From the NCBI GenBank assembly GCA_018881555.1, contig JACAXG010000065.1, positions 1,446,105-1,510,104 of the forward strand: a DNA stretch of 64,000 nt, read 5' to 3'. Of this stretch, positions 40,001-54,560 are shown in pieces. The translations under genes and the position numbers were made by a program. The notes under the pieces are model-generated. The model worked only from the letters and a program-made list of their open reading frames with translations. It made no database searches and had not been told where the DNA came from. The DNA comes from Amblyornis subalaris (taxonomy: Eukaryota; Chordata; Aves; Passeriformes; Ptilonorhynchidae). Numbering within the stretch: the stretch's first letter is position 1; every line of letters starts with the position of its first letter.

Positions 40001-43000
40001 TTAGTAAGATTCTGAGTTTTTTGGCATATTTTTGTAGTTAATATAGTTGTGAAATGTTTCTAAACATTTAGAGAAATGGCTGTTGATGATGATTTTTTAG
40101 AAGACGTGTATTTTCTTTGAAGTATAAATTTGTCCCTCTCTCTAGCTACATCTTAGACAAAGGTGGTGAAGCAATATCAGTTTTCAGTTTTTCCTTTTTT
40201 ACCCTTCAAACAGACCTAATTCTTCAAAGATCAAAGAGTTGAGACCTCATAGCCAGATTAGACAATCACGCGAAGGTTTTAAAAACAAAATTATCAGTCC
40301 TGTAATAAAAGAAAAGAAGCCTAGATAGCATGTAATAGTATTAATCTTATTTTATATTGGATGGAGAGTTTGGTTTCAGATTGAAAAAATTGTGACTATA
40401 GTATTCATTCTGCAATAATCTGAGCTCCTCGACAGTGGGTGGTGTTAGACGTGAGGAGTATTCAGCAGCACCTAAGAGTTGCTCAACATCTTTTATAATG
40501 GGAACCTCAATTTCTTAAGGTAAGAAATGTATTGATTCAAACAAATAATTGGATATGCCTTAGAAATAATGATGCTTGCTTGATTGAGGGTACTTAAGAT
40601 TTGAATTTTGCTTATAGCCACCCCTCAAAAAGACAGTCAGAGCAGAAAACTATGAACAGAACAAATACCACATGACAAAAAAAGCTAAACAGGCAAACAA
40701 AACTTTCCCTCATTGAAAATTTGTTCCATTTGCCTTTTCTAAAAGGCAGCCAGTAAATAGGAATCATGAAGTATGAGTTTCATAGAAGAATAAATCTAGC
40801 AATTAATTATACGTCAAGGCTTAAGAATCAAAAAACTGCTTATGCCCATTGCCAGTCATTCACTCCCTGTCAGTAGTAGTTCACATCTTTCCTGGGATGG
40901 CATCCAACCACAGTGGCATCTAAAATATAGCAGGCTATATTGTTACAGTTGGAGGTGAAATCGAAAGTTGCACCAAACAGAAGTGACAAATTCACATTGC
41001 TCAGTGTTGCCTAGCAATAAGAGATGAGTTTATTATGAACACTTGACTCTATATCCATCGCAAAGAGGCTTTGTATTCACACCAAAATGCCACTAGTCTT
41101 ACAGGCAAAAGGGGCAAAAATAGGGTGGGCAGAAGGAGGGAACCGTCATAGTAGTTGTAAGCGTGTTCTGTATTTCAAGATTTCTCTCTTTTTCGGAGGA
41201 ACTGCTCAGGAAGAAAAAGGCAAAGCCTGCCTCCAGCTGAACTCTTGAGATTGGCCAGGTAGCTTGTTACAGACCTTAATCGTCCTTTTGAATGCCCTTG
41301 GTAGTGCTGTTTCATTAGTAATGGCTTGTTGCTCAGGCACTGGAAATATATGAAATCTTTACTGAATGTTCTCAAGAACTGCTCAGTAGTTTTTTTCATT
41401 GTGCAGAGCTTTCCATTTGCTTCAGCTTTGTTTTCATTTTTTTTTTTTAAGGAAAAGGACAAATCTTCAGGGAGCCTTTTCCTCCTCAGTCACCTTGCTG
41501 TTTTCTTTTTTGACCACTGTTTATATGGGAGGACGTTTATTTCTATCTTGGACATTGGACCATGTCTCTCAAGGTGTTAATTACCTAACTATTTAGATAA
41601 ATGGGTTTTTTTTAAAGAAACATTTAGTATCCTTGAAGACCTTACTGGATATCCACCCACATATTTAGGCACATAATCAATTTTAAAAATCCACGCAGTA
41701 GTGGATTTATTAAAAAAAACCCCCTCCAATAACTGATCTGTTTCTGTGTTTTTATGCCATCTGCATTTTTGACAACTGAATATTTTTGACAGCATGGTCC
41801 ATTGTGCCCAAGTTCACATCAGTGAATTTTTTCCTCTCTTTTTTTTTAACATCATATGACTACATATGTAATAAGAAAATGAGTTATATCACACATTTTG
41901 CTTTACAGATTTGGGTTCACAGGAGATTTTTTGAACTGACAAAAATTGTACAAGAAGTATTTCTATTGTAAGAGTGCATTTATTTTATAAAAATAATAGA
42001 TTCATCAAATGCTATGTAAATACATTGAAGTTACAAAAAAGTTGTGATTTTAAGAAGCTTTAGAAACAAAAAACTAAGTATGAAGTTTAGAGATTGTATA
42101 GTTTAGGTAAAATGGTATGAAGTATAGATAAAAATTGCTCTCTGTTGTGAAATGCTTAATTAAAAATGCTAATGCAGAATTATCCCCTTAGCTTAAAGGT
42201 TCACCTAGCCATATTAACTGAACCTTTGAAAATGTGAGAGTACAATTTTTATATTTTGTGTGCAAAATGCAGCTATTGTCTCAAATTATCACTTACGCAG
42301 TAAGCTTTGAAGGTACAAAACCGAGGTACTTACATTTTGTAAATGTTTTTGTAAAACCTTTAGTAACTTTGGTCCTTTCTTTATTTCAGATTCAACGTGT
42401 TACAAACAAACATATTCCACCTGTTACAACAATCTGGCATATTACTTTCTTGATACGTGATGATACAATACCTCTCAGGTTTGCTGAGTAGCAAAGAGAA
42501 ATGTAAGCAAATGAAAAGGTTTTCCACTTTCACAGTTTTTTTCTGCTTGGGGTTCTGTTTGTCTGAGAACTGTATGAATAGAAGCCATATTTTATAGTAT
42601 TTCTTTAACCTCTGCCATCTGGTGTAGGTTAGTTTTTCCACTGCCAACATATCTAGAGGCCCCAGTACCAAAATGTTTAATTTCTAAGTAAACATTTGGA
42701 CTTTATAAATCCCGTTTAAAAAAATAGAGCATTATTTTTTTAAACTATATATTACATTTGCCACTACACATGATGTTAATAAACACACAGACAGGTATAT
42801 GGGTTTAAAGGCTTCTGGCCACAACTTTTCCATAGCAGACCTCCAGAGATGTCAGGTCACCTGACATCTTTAATCACCGAGTCATGCTCAGTTATCAGGA
42901 AGGAACTTAATATTCCCTACTGACGTAAATTCTGAAGTTATGTCAAGAGATTTGCACCACCATAGCCAAAACTTTCCAAATCAAGTATGGTTTCAGGCAA

Positions 43001-46000
43001 ATAATACTCACCCATGCCAAAGCCAGGGCTTCAACTTTTAAATTTCTTATAATATAAACCAAAGTTATTTCACTGCAACAAGAGGATTGTTGCTACAAAA
43101 CAATTTAAGCAAGCAATTAATCACTTAAAAAACCCAAAGAATGTAATAACCAGATCTCTAGCAACTTGCTTATGTCTGAGGAAGAAAAAACCCACAAAAA
43201 TCATGTGTCAGAATTCTACTACCAAGAGGATAAAGTCCTTTCTAAACTTACAAAAGTATAATGCTTTGCTTTCTACTAGCCAGCAAATTATCAGATTTCA
43301 GTTTGAAAAAACGCAGTACTGTTGATTGTCCCAAGCTGATCTTTAGTCCGAGTGAAAAACTGAAAAATACTTGCTTCTGCTGAGCATGGGCAGGCAGACT
43401 GAGTTCATCTTAATCAGTTTTCTTCAGAGGCAGACAGTCGCTGGGTAAAAGATGTATGGATGATATGGGTGCATAGATTATAGAGAACATGTGTATAGGC
43501 TGTGTATATAGCTGGGTATAGGCAAGATCTGAAGGGTAAAGAAAAGGGAAATAACTACTCTCATTACTTAATTCTGATTCCAGAAAAGCTCTGAAAAAAA
43601 CTGTAGGAATTTCCACTACTTTACATGCCCACCTGGTTAATTTTTTCTCTGTGTGTTTTTCCCTAAATTTTAAAAGATCAGGGATAGCTTGGTTTGCCAC
43701 CTTCCCCTGAAGCATTTCCTAGTCCTGAGGAGTATTCAGAAACATGTTTTTGGCATGAAATGAATTTTTAATGAAAATTCAGAAAAGGTCTTTACTTACT
43801 GTTTATTCAATTTCAAATGAAATGAGTCTTAACAATAAAGAACAGTAAATTGATTAAGTAGCTCTTCTGAGCACTGAGCTGTTATGCAAAAGTTATGGCC
43901 ATTTAATTTAATTCACTTAGAATTTGAGTAGTTTATTCAGTGCAATCTGGTAATGAAGATTCATGCTATTTGTTGAATTTAAATGATAATTCTCCTGAGG
44001 GTAATTCTTCTTGCTGAACAGTATGGATGAAGAGATGAGGTATCACCTTTCAGCCAGTCTGGGATTTGAAATTCTGTGTTACTTTGCAAGACCACTAATT
44101 GCATTTATTTTATTATGCTTAGTTATAAACAGCAGCATCTGGAGAGTGAACATGCTCTCTCTGCCACAGGGATAGTGACTTCTGCCTGGATGGACAACTG
44201 GTTAAATTGCCTCGGTATGAATCATCAGAACAGGTAAATTAGTGCCCACACTGTGGTCTGTTTAGTCATCAGTGAAATTTGTTTGGTTTAGTTTAGTAAT
44301 TTGCTAATTCTAGCTTGTTTTGAGACCAGCTACATGTTTTCATTGTAAATCTTAAACCTTCTTGCATTGGAGAGGCAGCTTAGACATGCCCTGAAAGATT
44401 TACNTCAGTATTTCTTTGTAGCCATTGACTGGCTCCGCAAACCTGTGCTCAGATTTGTGTTGCACCTGGACTTATCCTGTCCCCTCAGCACCTCTTACCA
44501 GTCAGCTCACTCTCTTCACTTCTGATTTTCAATGAACTCCAGTCTGAATGTCCTGTGTTCAGCTAGGCGTTTTAAGAGCGGATTTAGCCTTAAGAAACCA
44601 GACACATGCTACCGGTCCATCTTTTTATCTGCACTCTTCTGTTACAGTCTTTCCTGTAAACCTTTGGTCAATCTAAGTGAATTTTTCAAAAGACTGGAGA
44701 TCACAATATTCATGCAGGTTTTGTGAACATAAACACCTGTGTGAGAAGGAAAAAAATCAGTCAGAGCTCCAGCAAGGAAAAGACTAGAGTTGGTAGTTCT
44801 GTATTTGGCCATTCGCTAAACATGCAGCACACCCTGCCACAACACTGTGTTGCTGTTTTTCATATCAGTAGTAAAACTATATAGGATGAATGTGGGAGTA
44901 ATTTTCATTAAATTATGTCTTTTGTCATTTCTGTCTTAACACTTGGTGTAAAATTGGTCCTAACTCACAATCTTTCCCAGAAGAGATGGTAGGGGAGGAA
45001 CCTCAGACTAAATTCCAGCACACAGACTGAACTGATAGCCCAACTCTCTCCAAGGGATAGGTTCTGGGCTCTGACTTTCTTCACTGTATTTTCTACTTAA
45101 TAGCAACCTTCTCTTTTTGTCACTAACAGAAGTCCAATTCAGATTTGTCTGCAGTCAGTCTGCCTGCCAAGTGTGGGCTAGGGGTTTCGGTTGGCAGCCT
45201 CTTGCCACTTTGGGTTCTTTGTGATGTCGTTGTGAGGCTTTAGGTGGTTTTGACATGATTGCACAGGTCAATAAGAACGAAACTCTTATATTTAAATGTT
45301 CTGTAGAAGTGAGAACTAGTAGAATGAGTACCTTCAGATTCAAAATGGTATTGAAGTATGTGGATTTTTATCAGGTGTAAATTGGTTCCATGATTTAGAT
45401 TGTTATGTTTGCTGAGTACCCAAATTCTCACTCAGTAATTACTGGGGTTTTTTTAATGTGACATGCATATAGTGTGTAAATGTTGCCTATTATTATTAGG
45501 TGACATGCATGGAGAACAAGAAGAGGTACCCTAAATATCTGTCACATATATCTGTCCAGGGACAATGAATAATCTCTGGAACTTGGCAGAAGTTTAATTC
45601 AAGGGCCGTCATGGACTTTGCATGGTTTTGTTTATTGTGTAATAAGAAGTCAAAGAAATGTTCAGAAACTGAAAGTGTATTTTTCCATAATACACATTTT
45701 CAAGCAGGTTTCTTGGCATGCATTTTGTTTGTACTGTGCTTGAAGTTGTTTATGGCATTAGTGGTTAGTGTGTATGTGCATGTTTGCATTCTGTCTGTTT
45801 ATGAAGTATTTCACTGGTACCCTTACACAGCATGTGGTCGGTCGAAGATTATTTTGATAGCGTGTGTAGTCATGCATTTTGGTGAAAGACTTTAAAGTAA
45901 GGTGGGTTAAACACTGCTTATCTGCAGTTATGTAAAGACAGACTTAGAGGTTGTACATGTCTTCACAGAACAGATACAAAAAATACCTGCAACATTTTAA

Positions 46001-47761
46001 AGACTAAAGTGTGAGTTGGTGCCAATTTGTCAAACAAACATGGCAATTTGAGTTTCATGAGGATAGGGTAATTCTATTAATAAATGGAACATTAGTATAT
46101 TTTTATTATCGTAGATGTCAAAAATAATTAACAGATGACTCATTATATTACAATAATAACATGTGTGTAACTAATTTTTGAAATGAACTATGGAAGCAAA
46201 AACAAACCTCTAACAAGGATAATTTAAATCACGTCAGTCTCTAATTGACAGCTAAGTATAGGCAATACTTTCAGGACCCAGACACAGGGCTACGAAATTA
46301 ATCTGTGAATTACACTGGGCTTAGAGTGTTGGTTGATACTTTTCATGATGTTTTGAAAGTATGAGTTGTTCAGCATATATCTAATGACATTGCAGGAATA
46401 TTGTTTGCAGAAAATGTAGATACCGAGCAGCTCTAAACACTTACAGGCATCAGTTCAGTAAGGATTTTGTGAACATTAAGGAATAAAATATTGTTGCTTC
46501 ATTTAGATGCCTAACTGCAATTTTAAGAGAATCATTCTTTCCATGAATCTTGTCCTACAGTTCAAGAAACACTTCTCCTGTGGAAATTATTGAGAATGTG
46601 CATGAAAAGTAAAACAGAGCTGACCAATAATGAATTCTTATGAAAATTCCACTTGTAAGTACTATTTCATTACTATTTTTAATAAAGTTCTTCACATTAG
46701 AAAACTCCATGTATCAGCTCTGATTTTCTTGAGAATTTTTTCATACAAGTATCTCTTTTCTTCCTACCAGAATAATATTAGACAATTTTCTAACACTTTT
46801 ACATTGCTCAAGTGTATATTTATGAGAGCTTAAAAACCAATTCATTAAGTTTGTCTGTCTTTGAATAAGAGAATAAAATCAATGGTATCGTTGAATATCA
46901 TTTATGTTATGCACAGTTTTTTATCTACTTTCTGAACATAAAATGTTATACAGCTGTATCATTTATAACACCATGCTGTGCTGCACAACTCTAGTTGCTT
47001 TTTATGTATAGTGCTGTAACATACAGTGAGACCTTTGTTTAAGAATAGTTGTTTGTGGGACTTTAAGTGAATTAGAAAGCTGATAGGTAAAGGTGGAATT
47101 CACACCCTCTTAGGTACTCTTCCTGCTTGTAACCTGCCATATCTATGTTATTCTTGAGAAGTTTAAATTCAAGCCACAGAAACTAACATTTCTACCCCTC
47201 AAGACATAGAAGCCATTCATACAGAAATGAGAAGCAAAATGTGTACAGAAATAAACTTTACATCTTATGACAGTAGCAGCAGGTTCATAGTGTCAGGAAG
47301 AAAAAAATTATGAAAGGAAGCCAAGCCTGACAAACTGAATTGTGTCTCATCTGAATTTTTTTGAACTTCATTTCACTAACAAAGCAGTGAGTTAAAAAAG
47401 GGAAAATTAGAAAAAAATCCTTCTTATGACTGTAATATACTAGTTTTAAAAAGAATGGGTGTGTACTATATAAATTCATAGATCTTGGCAGCTACATAGG
47501 TATTTTCAATATTTTAAACTGGAAGCAGAGAAGAGGATTTTAGTAAAAGCTCTATGATCATACAGAGGACTGAATTTAGTGATAACTTGTAGGGAAATGT
47601 GTATCCATACAAAATCAGTGTAAAAATCCAAATAATTTTCCATATAAGGAATAGTATATTTCTATGTATTAATATGCAATAATTCATGAAATGTAGAATA
47701 TGTATTATATATTATTCTATAAACAGATTATACGTAGCATATGGAAGAACGCAAAATTTAG

Positions 47762-47802
47762 ATATATATATATATATACACGTGTGTGTGTGTGTGTGTG
47801 TC
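47762..47802. repeat. compound (TA)n(TG)n microsatellite
   Basis: An uninterrupted run of TA dinucleotides changes, through ACACG, into about ten TG dinucleotides. It lies in the intergenic region. Confidence 0.95.
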
Positions 47803-49248
47803 TATTTCCATATCCTATCTCTACGTATATTCCATCTTCCAGTTCTTGTTTTTGTGTAAATCAGAAATTATTTTTATAAAGCCAATGTTTAAAATGTTGT
47901 AAGAGGTTATCGTCAAGTCCATTATATATAGTAAACACATATTAACATTTAAGAGATGAGCCAAGACAATACTCAACTACTCATTTTGGGCTGAGTCCAA
48001 ATACTGAGTCATATGCCAACTACTCACCAGTATAATATTTAGATAATATTCTTCAGTTAGATATGTTTTTATGCTGTAACCTACGTAACTTGAGTGTTCT
48101 TGAAAACAGAACTTACCTTTTGGGTTATTTAAGTATTTTTAGCATTTTAGCCTTGTTATCTTCCAATTTGTGCTTTCAGTGCAGTGAGAGTGCTGCTGGA
48201 ACAGCAATTTAACTTCCAGGAAAATTCAACAGATCTTTTGGGACTTAGAGCATGTAAGAAGTCAGGCACTGTTCAAGTGAGCACAATATTCACAACACCC
48301 TGGAAAGCATTTTTAAACCCTGAGAAAGTATTTTTGGTTTTGCAAACAATATTACAATTATTGTCTAAAATTTTACTTTTAATATATGTAAACATCCCAA
48401 GGGATTAAAAATGTGTTCCGCTTCATTATACTTGTTGGCTTCAGACATCATTACCCACTAAAAGCCACTTCAGTTCCAGGTGTGACTATTTGCTCTATAA
48501 GAAGTCAAGCAGCTAGTTAATTATCCACTTTAAAAATAAAATTCTGTCCTTAAGACAAAAGGAGAAGGGCACTTTTCATGACATTTTCAATGAACTGGAA
48601 CTTCTGGCTTCAAATGATATTCCGAAAACTTGCTTTTTCTCTTGGAACTGGGTCAGAGTTTTTCTAGCCTTGATAGAATTGGCATCTTTTCTCCAAATCG
48701 AAATATGCCAGCCGTAGTACTTTTTCAGTAATACAGTTATCATGCAGAAAATCTATGATAAGGGCCACATATGCAACATTTGTGCTATAGAGATCCATGA
48801 ACCTGCAAGGTTATGTGACTGTGAGTAACCCCTTCTGCCATTTGATGTTACTAAGACTTCAAAAAGCTTGACCGTGAGACAGACTTCTTTTTCCCCCAAA
48901 GGCTCAACATTCTTTTTTGTGCTACATTTTTCAGAAGAACTCTTTGTTTGAAGAAGCTGGGCAGGGTAAAGCTGGCAGACTGGAACACTGCCCTGATGTG
49001 TTGTGACAGACATGTAATCTGCCATTTGACCACTGGTTCACACATCAGTGTTAATGTGAATGTGACACCTCTCAGCATACTGTTAATCANGCATTACTCT
49101 TCTGTCTAAAATGTGGAGATGTGGAGTAGACTTTTATTCTTTTCAGAAGACTACGCAAAAAAAACTAGTGAAATGAAAATTTGCAGCCATAAAGGCAAAC
49201 TGATTGACAGCTGCAAATCATAGTCACAGCAACATTGATATATACATA

Positions 49249-49320
49249 TTTATAGATCCCTAAATTTCAAAACTAGAAAGGATCATTAGAACAGTCTGCT
49301 TAATCTAANGCACTCCCACT
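49249..49320. mobile_element. possible fragment of an old CR1/L3-like 3' region
   Basis: The phrase running from TAGATCCCTAAATTTC through ACTAGAAAGGATCATTAGAA to CAGTCTGCTTAATCT resembles the 3' region of old sauropsid CR1-like repeats (the type reading AGAAGGGACCATTGTGATCATCTAGTCTGACC). The resemblance is by memory of the family pattern only, and the copy is short, with an unresolved base at about 49310. Confidence 0.3.
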
Positions 49321-52300
49321 CCAAACATGCAAGGAGTCAAACGCGTAGTCCCATGTCAAGTGTGAGGAAACCTATAGGTGACCTTCTGTAGTCCAGAAAT
49401 GAGATCAATTGAGCTTCTTTTCCTCACTAACACTTTTTCGTCTCTTGGGTTTTGTTTCTTTTTCTCCTGGTGTTTCATCACCAAAGTGCCCAGGAGTTCA
49501 TCTGCTTTCATTCAACTGAAATGCATGTACCAGATGGTGCAAATAGCCCAGTATATTTCAATCCTGTATCCATGTCAAAAAACAGGCAGACTGCTGCAGT
49601 TCTTGGTTGCTGCACCTCATGGTATCAAAGGCTGGCTAAGAAGAGTGACACTGCTTGACAATGAATAAGATTTTTCAGGTCTGGCAGGGAAGTTGCTTTG
49701 GAAGCTAAAATCCTGTTTCTACTCTGTAGGAGTTGCTTTTCATGATTAATTAATTGTGTTTACGCTAATCTACAAAGGATGTAAAGAAATATAAAAACAG
49801 TTACAGAAATGTGTCTAGTTAGGATACTTTATAGCAACTTTATAATAACCATTTAATCACCTGTATTTTAAACTGTATTGCCTGCTTGCTTACCTGTTAG
49901 AATTATAATAGAAACTGACCTAAAATAGAAAGTTCTATATTGTACTTTTCAACATACTTTTACAGGACCACTGAAATCTGTGTTTGCTATGTGAACAGCC
50001 TAGATCTCTGATGTCCTTAGGTCAATGAAGTTCAAAAGTATCTTGAGGGCTAGGCATTGCAGTGAAGATCACTAGCTGCTTTCATCTGATAACACCTGTT
50101 TAGAATTTGGCCTGAAGACTTTCAAAAAATCTCCCTAGTAAAGCCTTACACTTGCAAAAGCCATAGCTCTAGAAAAATGATGATATGAGATTTAAAGAGT
50201 GGAGAGTTGTTTGTCTTGGAAAACAGAAACTGGAGATAGTAGTTGAAAGCCGTTTGTGGCAAAACTGGACGTTCTCTCTGTTGGTTTTCTGACTCCTAAA
50301 TGCTGTAACAGTAACACAGAGTACAAGAAGAGTTATGCCTTCCTATTCATTCTTCTCGCGTGTTACTAATCCCACATGCAACAGAAGATTCACATGTGAT
50401 ACATTTGAACACCAGTGTAGTGCTTTTTCACTCTGTCCTCTGTCACATCTGCAAGACTATGTGTCTCTTTAAGACCCAGGAAAAGTATTCCTCTGCCTGT
50501 TTGGGTTACCTGTGAATCTTTTTTCTTAACATTTCTTATATGCTAGCATATGAGGATTTTAAAATGTGCTGGAGAATTCTGGTTTGTCTGATTTTAACAG
50601 TCTGTGGGATGATTTAGAAGTGGCCCAGGAAAGGAGAGCACTCTTTTACCTGTTTAACTGACTTGTCACGCTCTAAAGCTTTTCTCTGTATTTTTTATTT
50701 TATTGAAAATCCTTCATTGTTCTGAATCCACAAACATTTCTCTTTTTTTTGAACCACTGAGGAGACAGATATCTTATTTGGAAAGCTACCTTCCTTCCTG
50801 AAGAAAGAATTTCAGGAAAGAAGAGAGTACCACAGAATAGTTCATGTAGCTGAAGGAGATGTCTAACAAGAAATTACAATTAGTTGCATGTTCATTTTGC
50901 ATTACCACATATATGGATATCCTTGTTGACAAATCTATGTGTGTGTATTTGTTTATATATTCAGAAGCTCTAGTTTGCCTGCAGTCATGGTGTAGGTGAT
51001 TCTTCTCATGTGCCTTGTAGTTACAGGAGTATAATTTTAAGCAGAAGTCATACTGAAAAGAATTGTTTATTTAGTTAAAGGCATTCATAGATTAGATAGG
51101 AACCATCAAACAGGCCATGGCAGCAATTTCTATTTAATGGAAAGGTGTAAAAAATAAGTCAGGAGAGAAAGGTTATTTAATATGATAGATAGAAGTGCCA
51201 TGAAGACTAGTGAGATGAAGGTAATTAAAGAAAGTTTAGACTGTCTACCTGAAAAATTCTGGAGAGCATAGTTGCACTAAACAACTGTATATTCTCTATG
51301 GGGAAACTTTAACAGTCCAATTGCTTGAGATTTTTGAGAGGCCAAAGGAGCAGTGAAATATATGTTGGGGAAGAAGCTTGAATTGGCAGGTAGATAGATT
51401 AGCTCACCTATTAGTTCTTTTCTATTGCAAACTTCTATGATTTTATGTAGGGAAAATTCCTTTTCAACCCACGCTGGCAATCTGTTTATGTTCTGAAGTA
51501 TGATGATTGACATCCCTTTTAACTTTTAACCTAGAGAATGTCTCTGCAAGTGTTATTCCTACATATAAATGTCTAATGCTTTTAATAAAAAAAAAAGTCT
51601 CTCAATTAGGGGACTGTATCCATGTGCAAATGCAGAATGGAGATCACAACAGAGTCTGAGGTGTTATCGCGGCATGGGCAGCACTCCCACTCAGGAAGGA
51701 TGGGGCGTTGAGAAGGAAAAAGGAGCATTTGGGGCTTTATAGACTAGAGAGAGAGTGGAGGCAAACAAGAGGAAAGTGGATAAAAACAGTCAGAAAGAAG
51801 GGTATAATTTTTGTTGAAAGGGAGAATAGGCAGAAAAGAATAGAGAGAAATGGGAAGGTTGCAAGGTATAAGAATAGAAGCAAGATAGGAAAGGAGAACT
51901 AATTTATGGAGCAGAAGAACAAGAAGAACAAATAAGGATGTACTGCTATTATTATGGTGCCAGAACAGCTTGCTACCTGTAAGCATTTACCCTTGGTTCA
52001 TCTACATGCAGCCTTANTTTTTTTTTCATTTCAAACACTATAATATTTAGTAAACATCACTGAAGCACACTGTATGGATTTTTGTAATAAATAGTGTATT
52101 TCAGAATTAACATTCAGACTGTCCATCTTTCCTGTGAAAGTAAAGCTTACAAAAATATAGAGCATTTAAAAAAATATAGCACGCTAGTAGAAAGAAGTTT
52201 CATGTTCTGCCAATGTTTCCTGCGTTTTACCGTGAATTGGGGGACTGGAGATGGATTTATGAGAGTGGAAAACATCACAAAAGAAATATTTAAGAATTTA

Positions 52301-53444
52301 TAAACTAGCAAAACTTCATGTATTTAAATACTACCAAAAATATTCTTCAAATGTTATGGTATTAAACTAAAGCTCAGAGTGCAGAAAGAAATAAATATTG
52401 CAGAGAATTCTAGTTACTCAAAAATATCTTTGCGATGTTACTTGTTCTGACTCAAAGAAGTTTGCTGAAGCATCAACTTCATTTCTGTCGAGGACTGTAA
52501 AAAAGATTGAAGCCGGGGCCTGGAATATGAACAAACAATGCATCTAAGTTAGTGCCCCACAGAATATTTTAAAATTATTTAACACAAATCATCTCAGTGT
52601 CAACAACTCATCACAGATAAACTATCTAATTAACAGAAGCCATCATAGTATTTGAGAACTCAGTCTTGGCTCAGTTGATGTACCAGAAGGGCACTCCTTG
52701 ATAAGCAAAATTTATAAAGGAAGGTTTAAAAAACATTACTGCCTGAAGTAGATTCTTCTTAGTTTTAAATTAACCCTCTGCTAGATTGGGGTTTTTAGTT
52801 GTTTGCATTTTTTTAATCTTTATGAGATAACAGGCACAGGTTGACCTCATGTTCTCAGGTATATTCCAAGCTAAGACTCTGTTACACAGTCTATTTTATG
52901 ATGCAATATTTTTTCAGTGAGTCTGCCGTGCACTTGGAACCATGCCAAAATGACAGCTCAGTTAACAAAAGTGTCCCCAGCTTTTGTAACCACTTCTGAG
53001 ATAGTTTTATCCCACTTCTTGAAAATTGCAAAGGTTGTCAAAATCCTGTGGATATAAAACTTTACTGCAAAACACTTTTGGGCATCAAAACATCGGCTGG
53101 TTGCAGCACCAAACCATCCAGTTATTGGAATAGCACTTATTGCAGATACTTCACTTCCCTGCAGGAAGTCTGGGGAGAGAAAGATGATAATGAGATCTAT
53201 GAAAGTACAAGATAGACCAAAAGTTATGAAAAATAGCTTGTGGGAAATACTGAAAAGAGAGATCTCTCCTAAGTATCTGAGGGGTGATGTTTATATGTTG
53301 CAAGGAGATGATCTAAGACAATAATACTCATTACTGTGGCCCTGCATTTTGCAGTTCTTCAGATGTGCAGTGTTTTTGGTTCAGCGAAATAGTTTCTCAC
53401 GCACTTTTGTGTAAACATGAATTGTTAACCTAACGGCAAGGATT

Positions 53445-53670
53445 GTTATGAATTCCTAACCTATGTGATAGACATTATTACTAACCAGTGGACAGCAGGA
53501 GGTGGTATCTCCATCCTCCAATCCACGGTGAATTTGGAAAACATATAAATAAAATGAGGGCAGAGGCCAGCTCTCTCTTCCTCCTCTCCTCGTCCTCCCT
53601 TTTGGCCTCTGCCTGTTGGAGAACCTTGACAGCTGTGTCCATGTGTTTATTCGAACCCGAGAACAACACA
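53445..53670 (+). mobile_element. candidate solo LTR of an endogenous retrovirus
   Basis: The stretch begins TGTTATG and ends AACAACACA, so it has the TG...CA form. It has a TATAAATAAA word at about 53545, and a pyrimidine-rich, CpG-containing tract follows. Its tail (TTTATTCGAACCCGAGAAC) looks like a U5 end. The length of about 226 bases would be short but possible for an avian LTR. No clear target-site duplication is visible at these borders, and no gag, pol or env sequence flanks it. The minus-strand frames of 62 and 114 codons here are treated as by-products. Confidence 0.35.
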
Positions 53671-54202
53671 TTACTCTAAAACTGCTCCTGAAAGTAGAGG
53701 AAATGTGGAGTAACGCTAGGTAGGAGTGAAGTACCATCTTTTTCCATCCCTTCCCAGGTAGATTATTTCCTACAATATTCACCGAGGGTATGGCAGACAT
53801 GGATAGAATTGATTTTTTTTTCTGAGCTGAAGGAGATCATACTACTGATATCAAGTCTTGGAAGAGAACAATTTTTCCTTAGCCATTATACAATTCCTAG
53901 AGCATTCCTAGATTTGAACAAAGCATACTATCCACCATCTTAACAAATAGCAATATTAAGCTTCCCAAAGTCTTTTAAAAAAGAATAAAAAAATTACTAA
54001 GAAAAACAGAGTAATCTACAGATGTCTTTTGCAAAATACTCTTCTGCTACAGAAAACAGATTTTAAGCCTTGATTTGACTGAGATTTATTGTCACATCTG
54101 TGGAGGTATTTAGCCACCTAACTCAACTACTTTGCGAATTAGAGCTCTAATTTTAAAAAGAAATTAACAGGAAAGTAATTTCTGGAAGATACATATGCAT
54201 GC

Positions 54203-54220
54203 TAATAATAATAATAATAA
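54203..54220. repeat. (TAA)n microsatellite
   Basis: Six consecutive TAA units lie within AT-rich intergenic sequence. Confidence 0.9.
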
Positions 54221-54560
54221 AATATCTCCATATTTTCAGCAAAACACTTGATGATCCAAAATTTTCAGTAGACTAATTAGGAAATGGGTTATTTTCAACA
54301 GAAAATGCTTGAAAATAAATGTTCCTGTCTTTCTTTGAAAAATTTGAATGCTGTGAACTTTGAAAAGATTTCTTATGGTCAATTCATTAAAAATTATTGC
54401 CCAGTTTCAGTTCTGTATAATTTGCCGGAGCTATTGAGGGAGACACTGATAAGGAAAACAATAAGACATAATGATAAATTTAATGGTGTCAACATGTCAT
54501 ACAATGAATCAAATGTACAAAAATGAATTTATTTATCTTGGCTTTCACCTGACACTTCCG

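Larger units (their letters stand above)
40001..50000. other. intergenic, no gene recognised
   Basis: This is AT-rich sequence with scattered 60-100-codon frames of random-looking composition. It contains the compound microsatellite at 47762 and a possible old LINE fragment near 49.25 kb. Unresolved bases are near 44404, 49090 and 49310. No RNA gene or splice-consistent exon series was recognised. Confidence 0.6.

Noticed and set aside
53481..53669. Charged coiled-coil-like minus-strand frame (AEAKREDEERRKRELASA) as an exon
   Set aside because: The charged stretch arises from a CTCCTC-type pyrimidine tract within a candidate LTR read on the opposite strand, and no acceptor or donor supports an exon.
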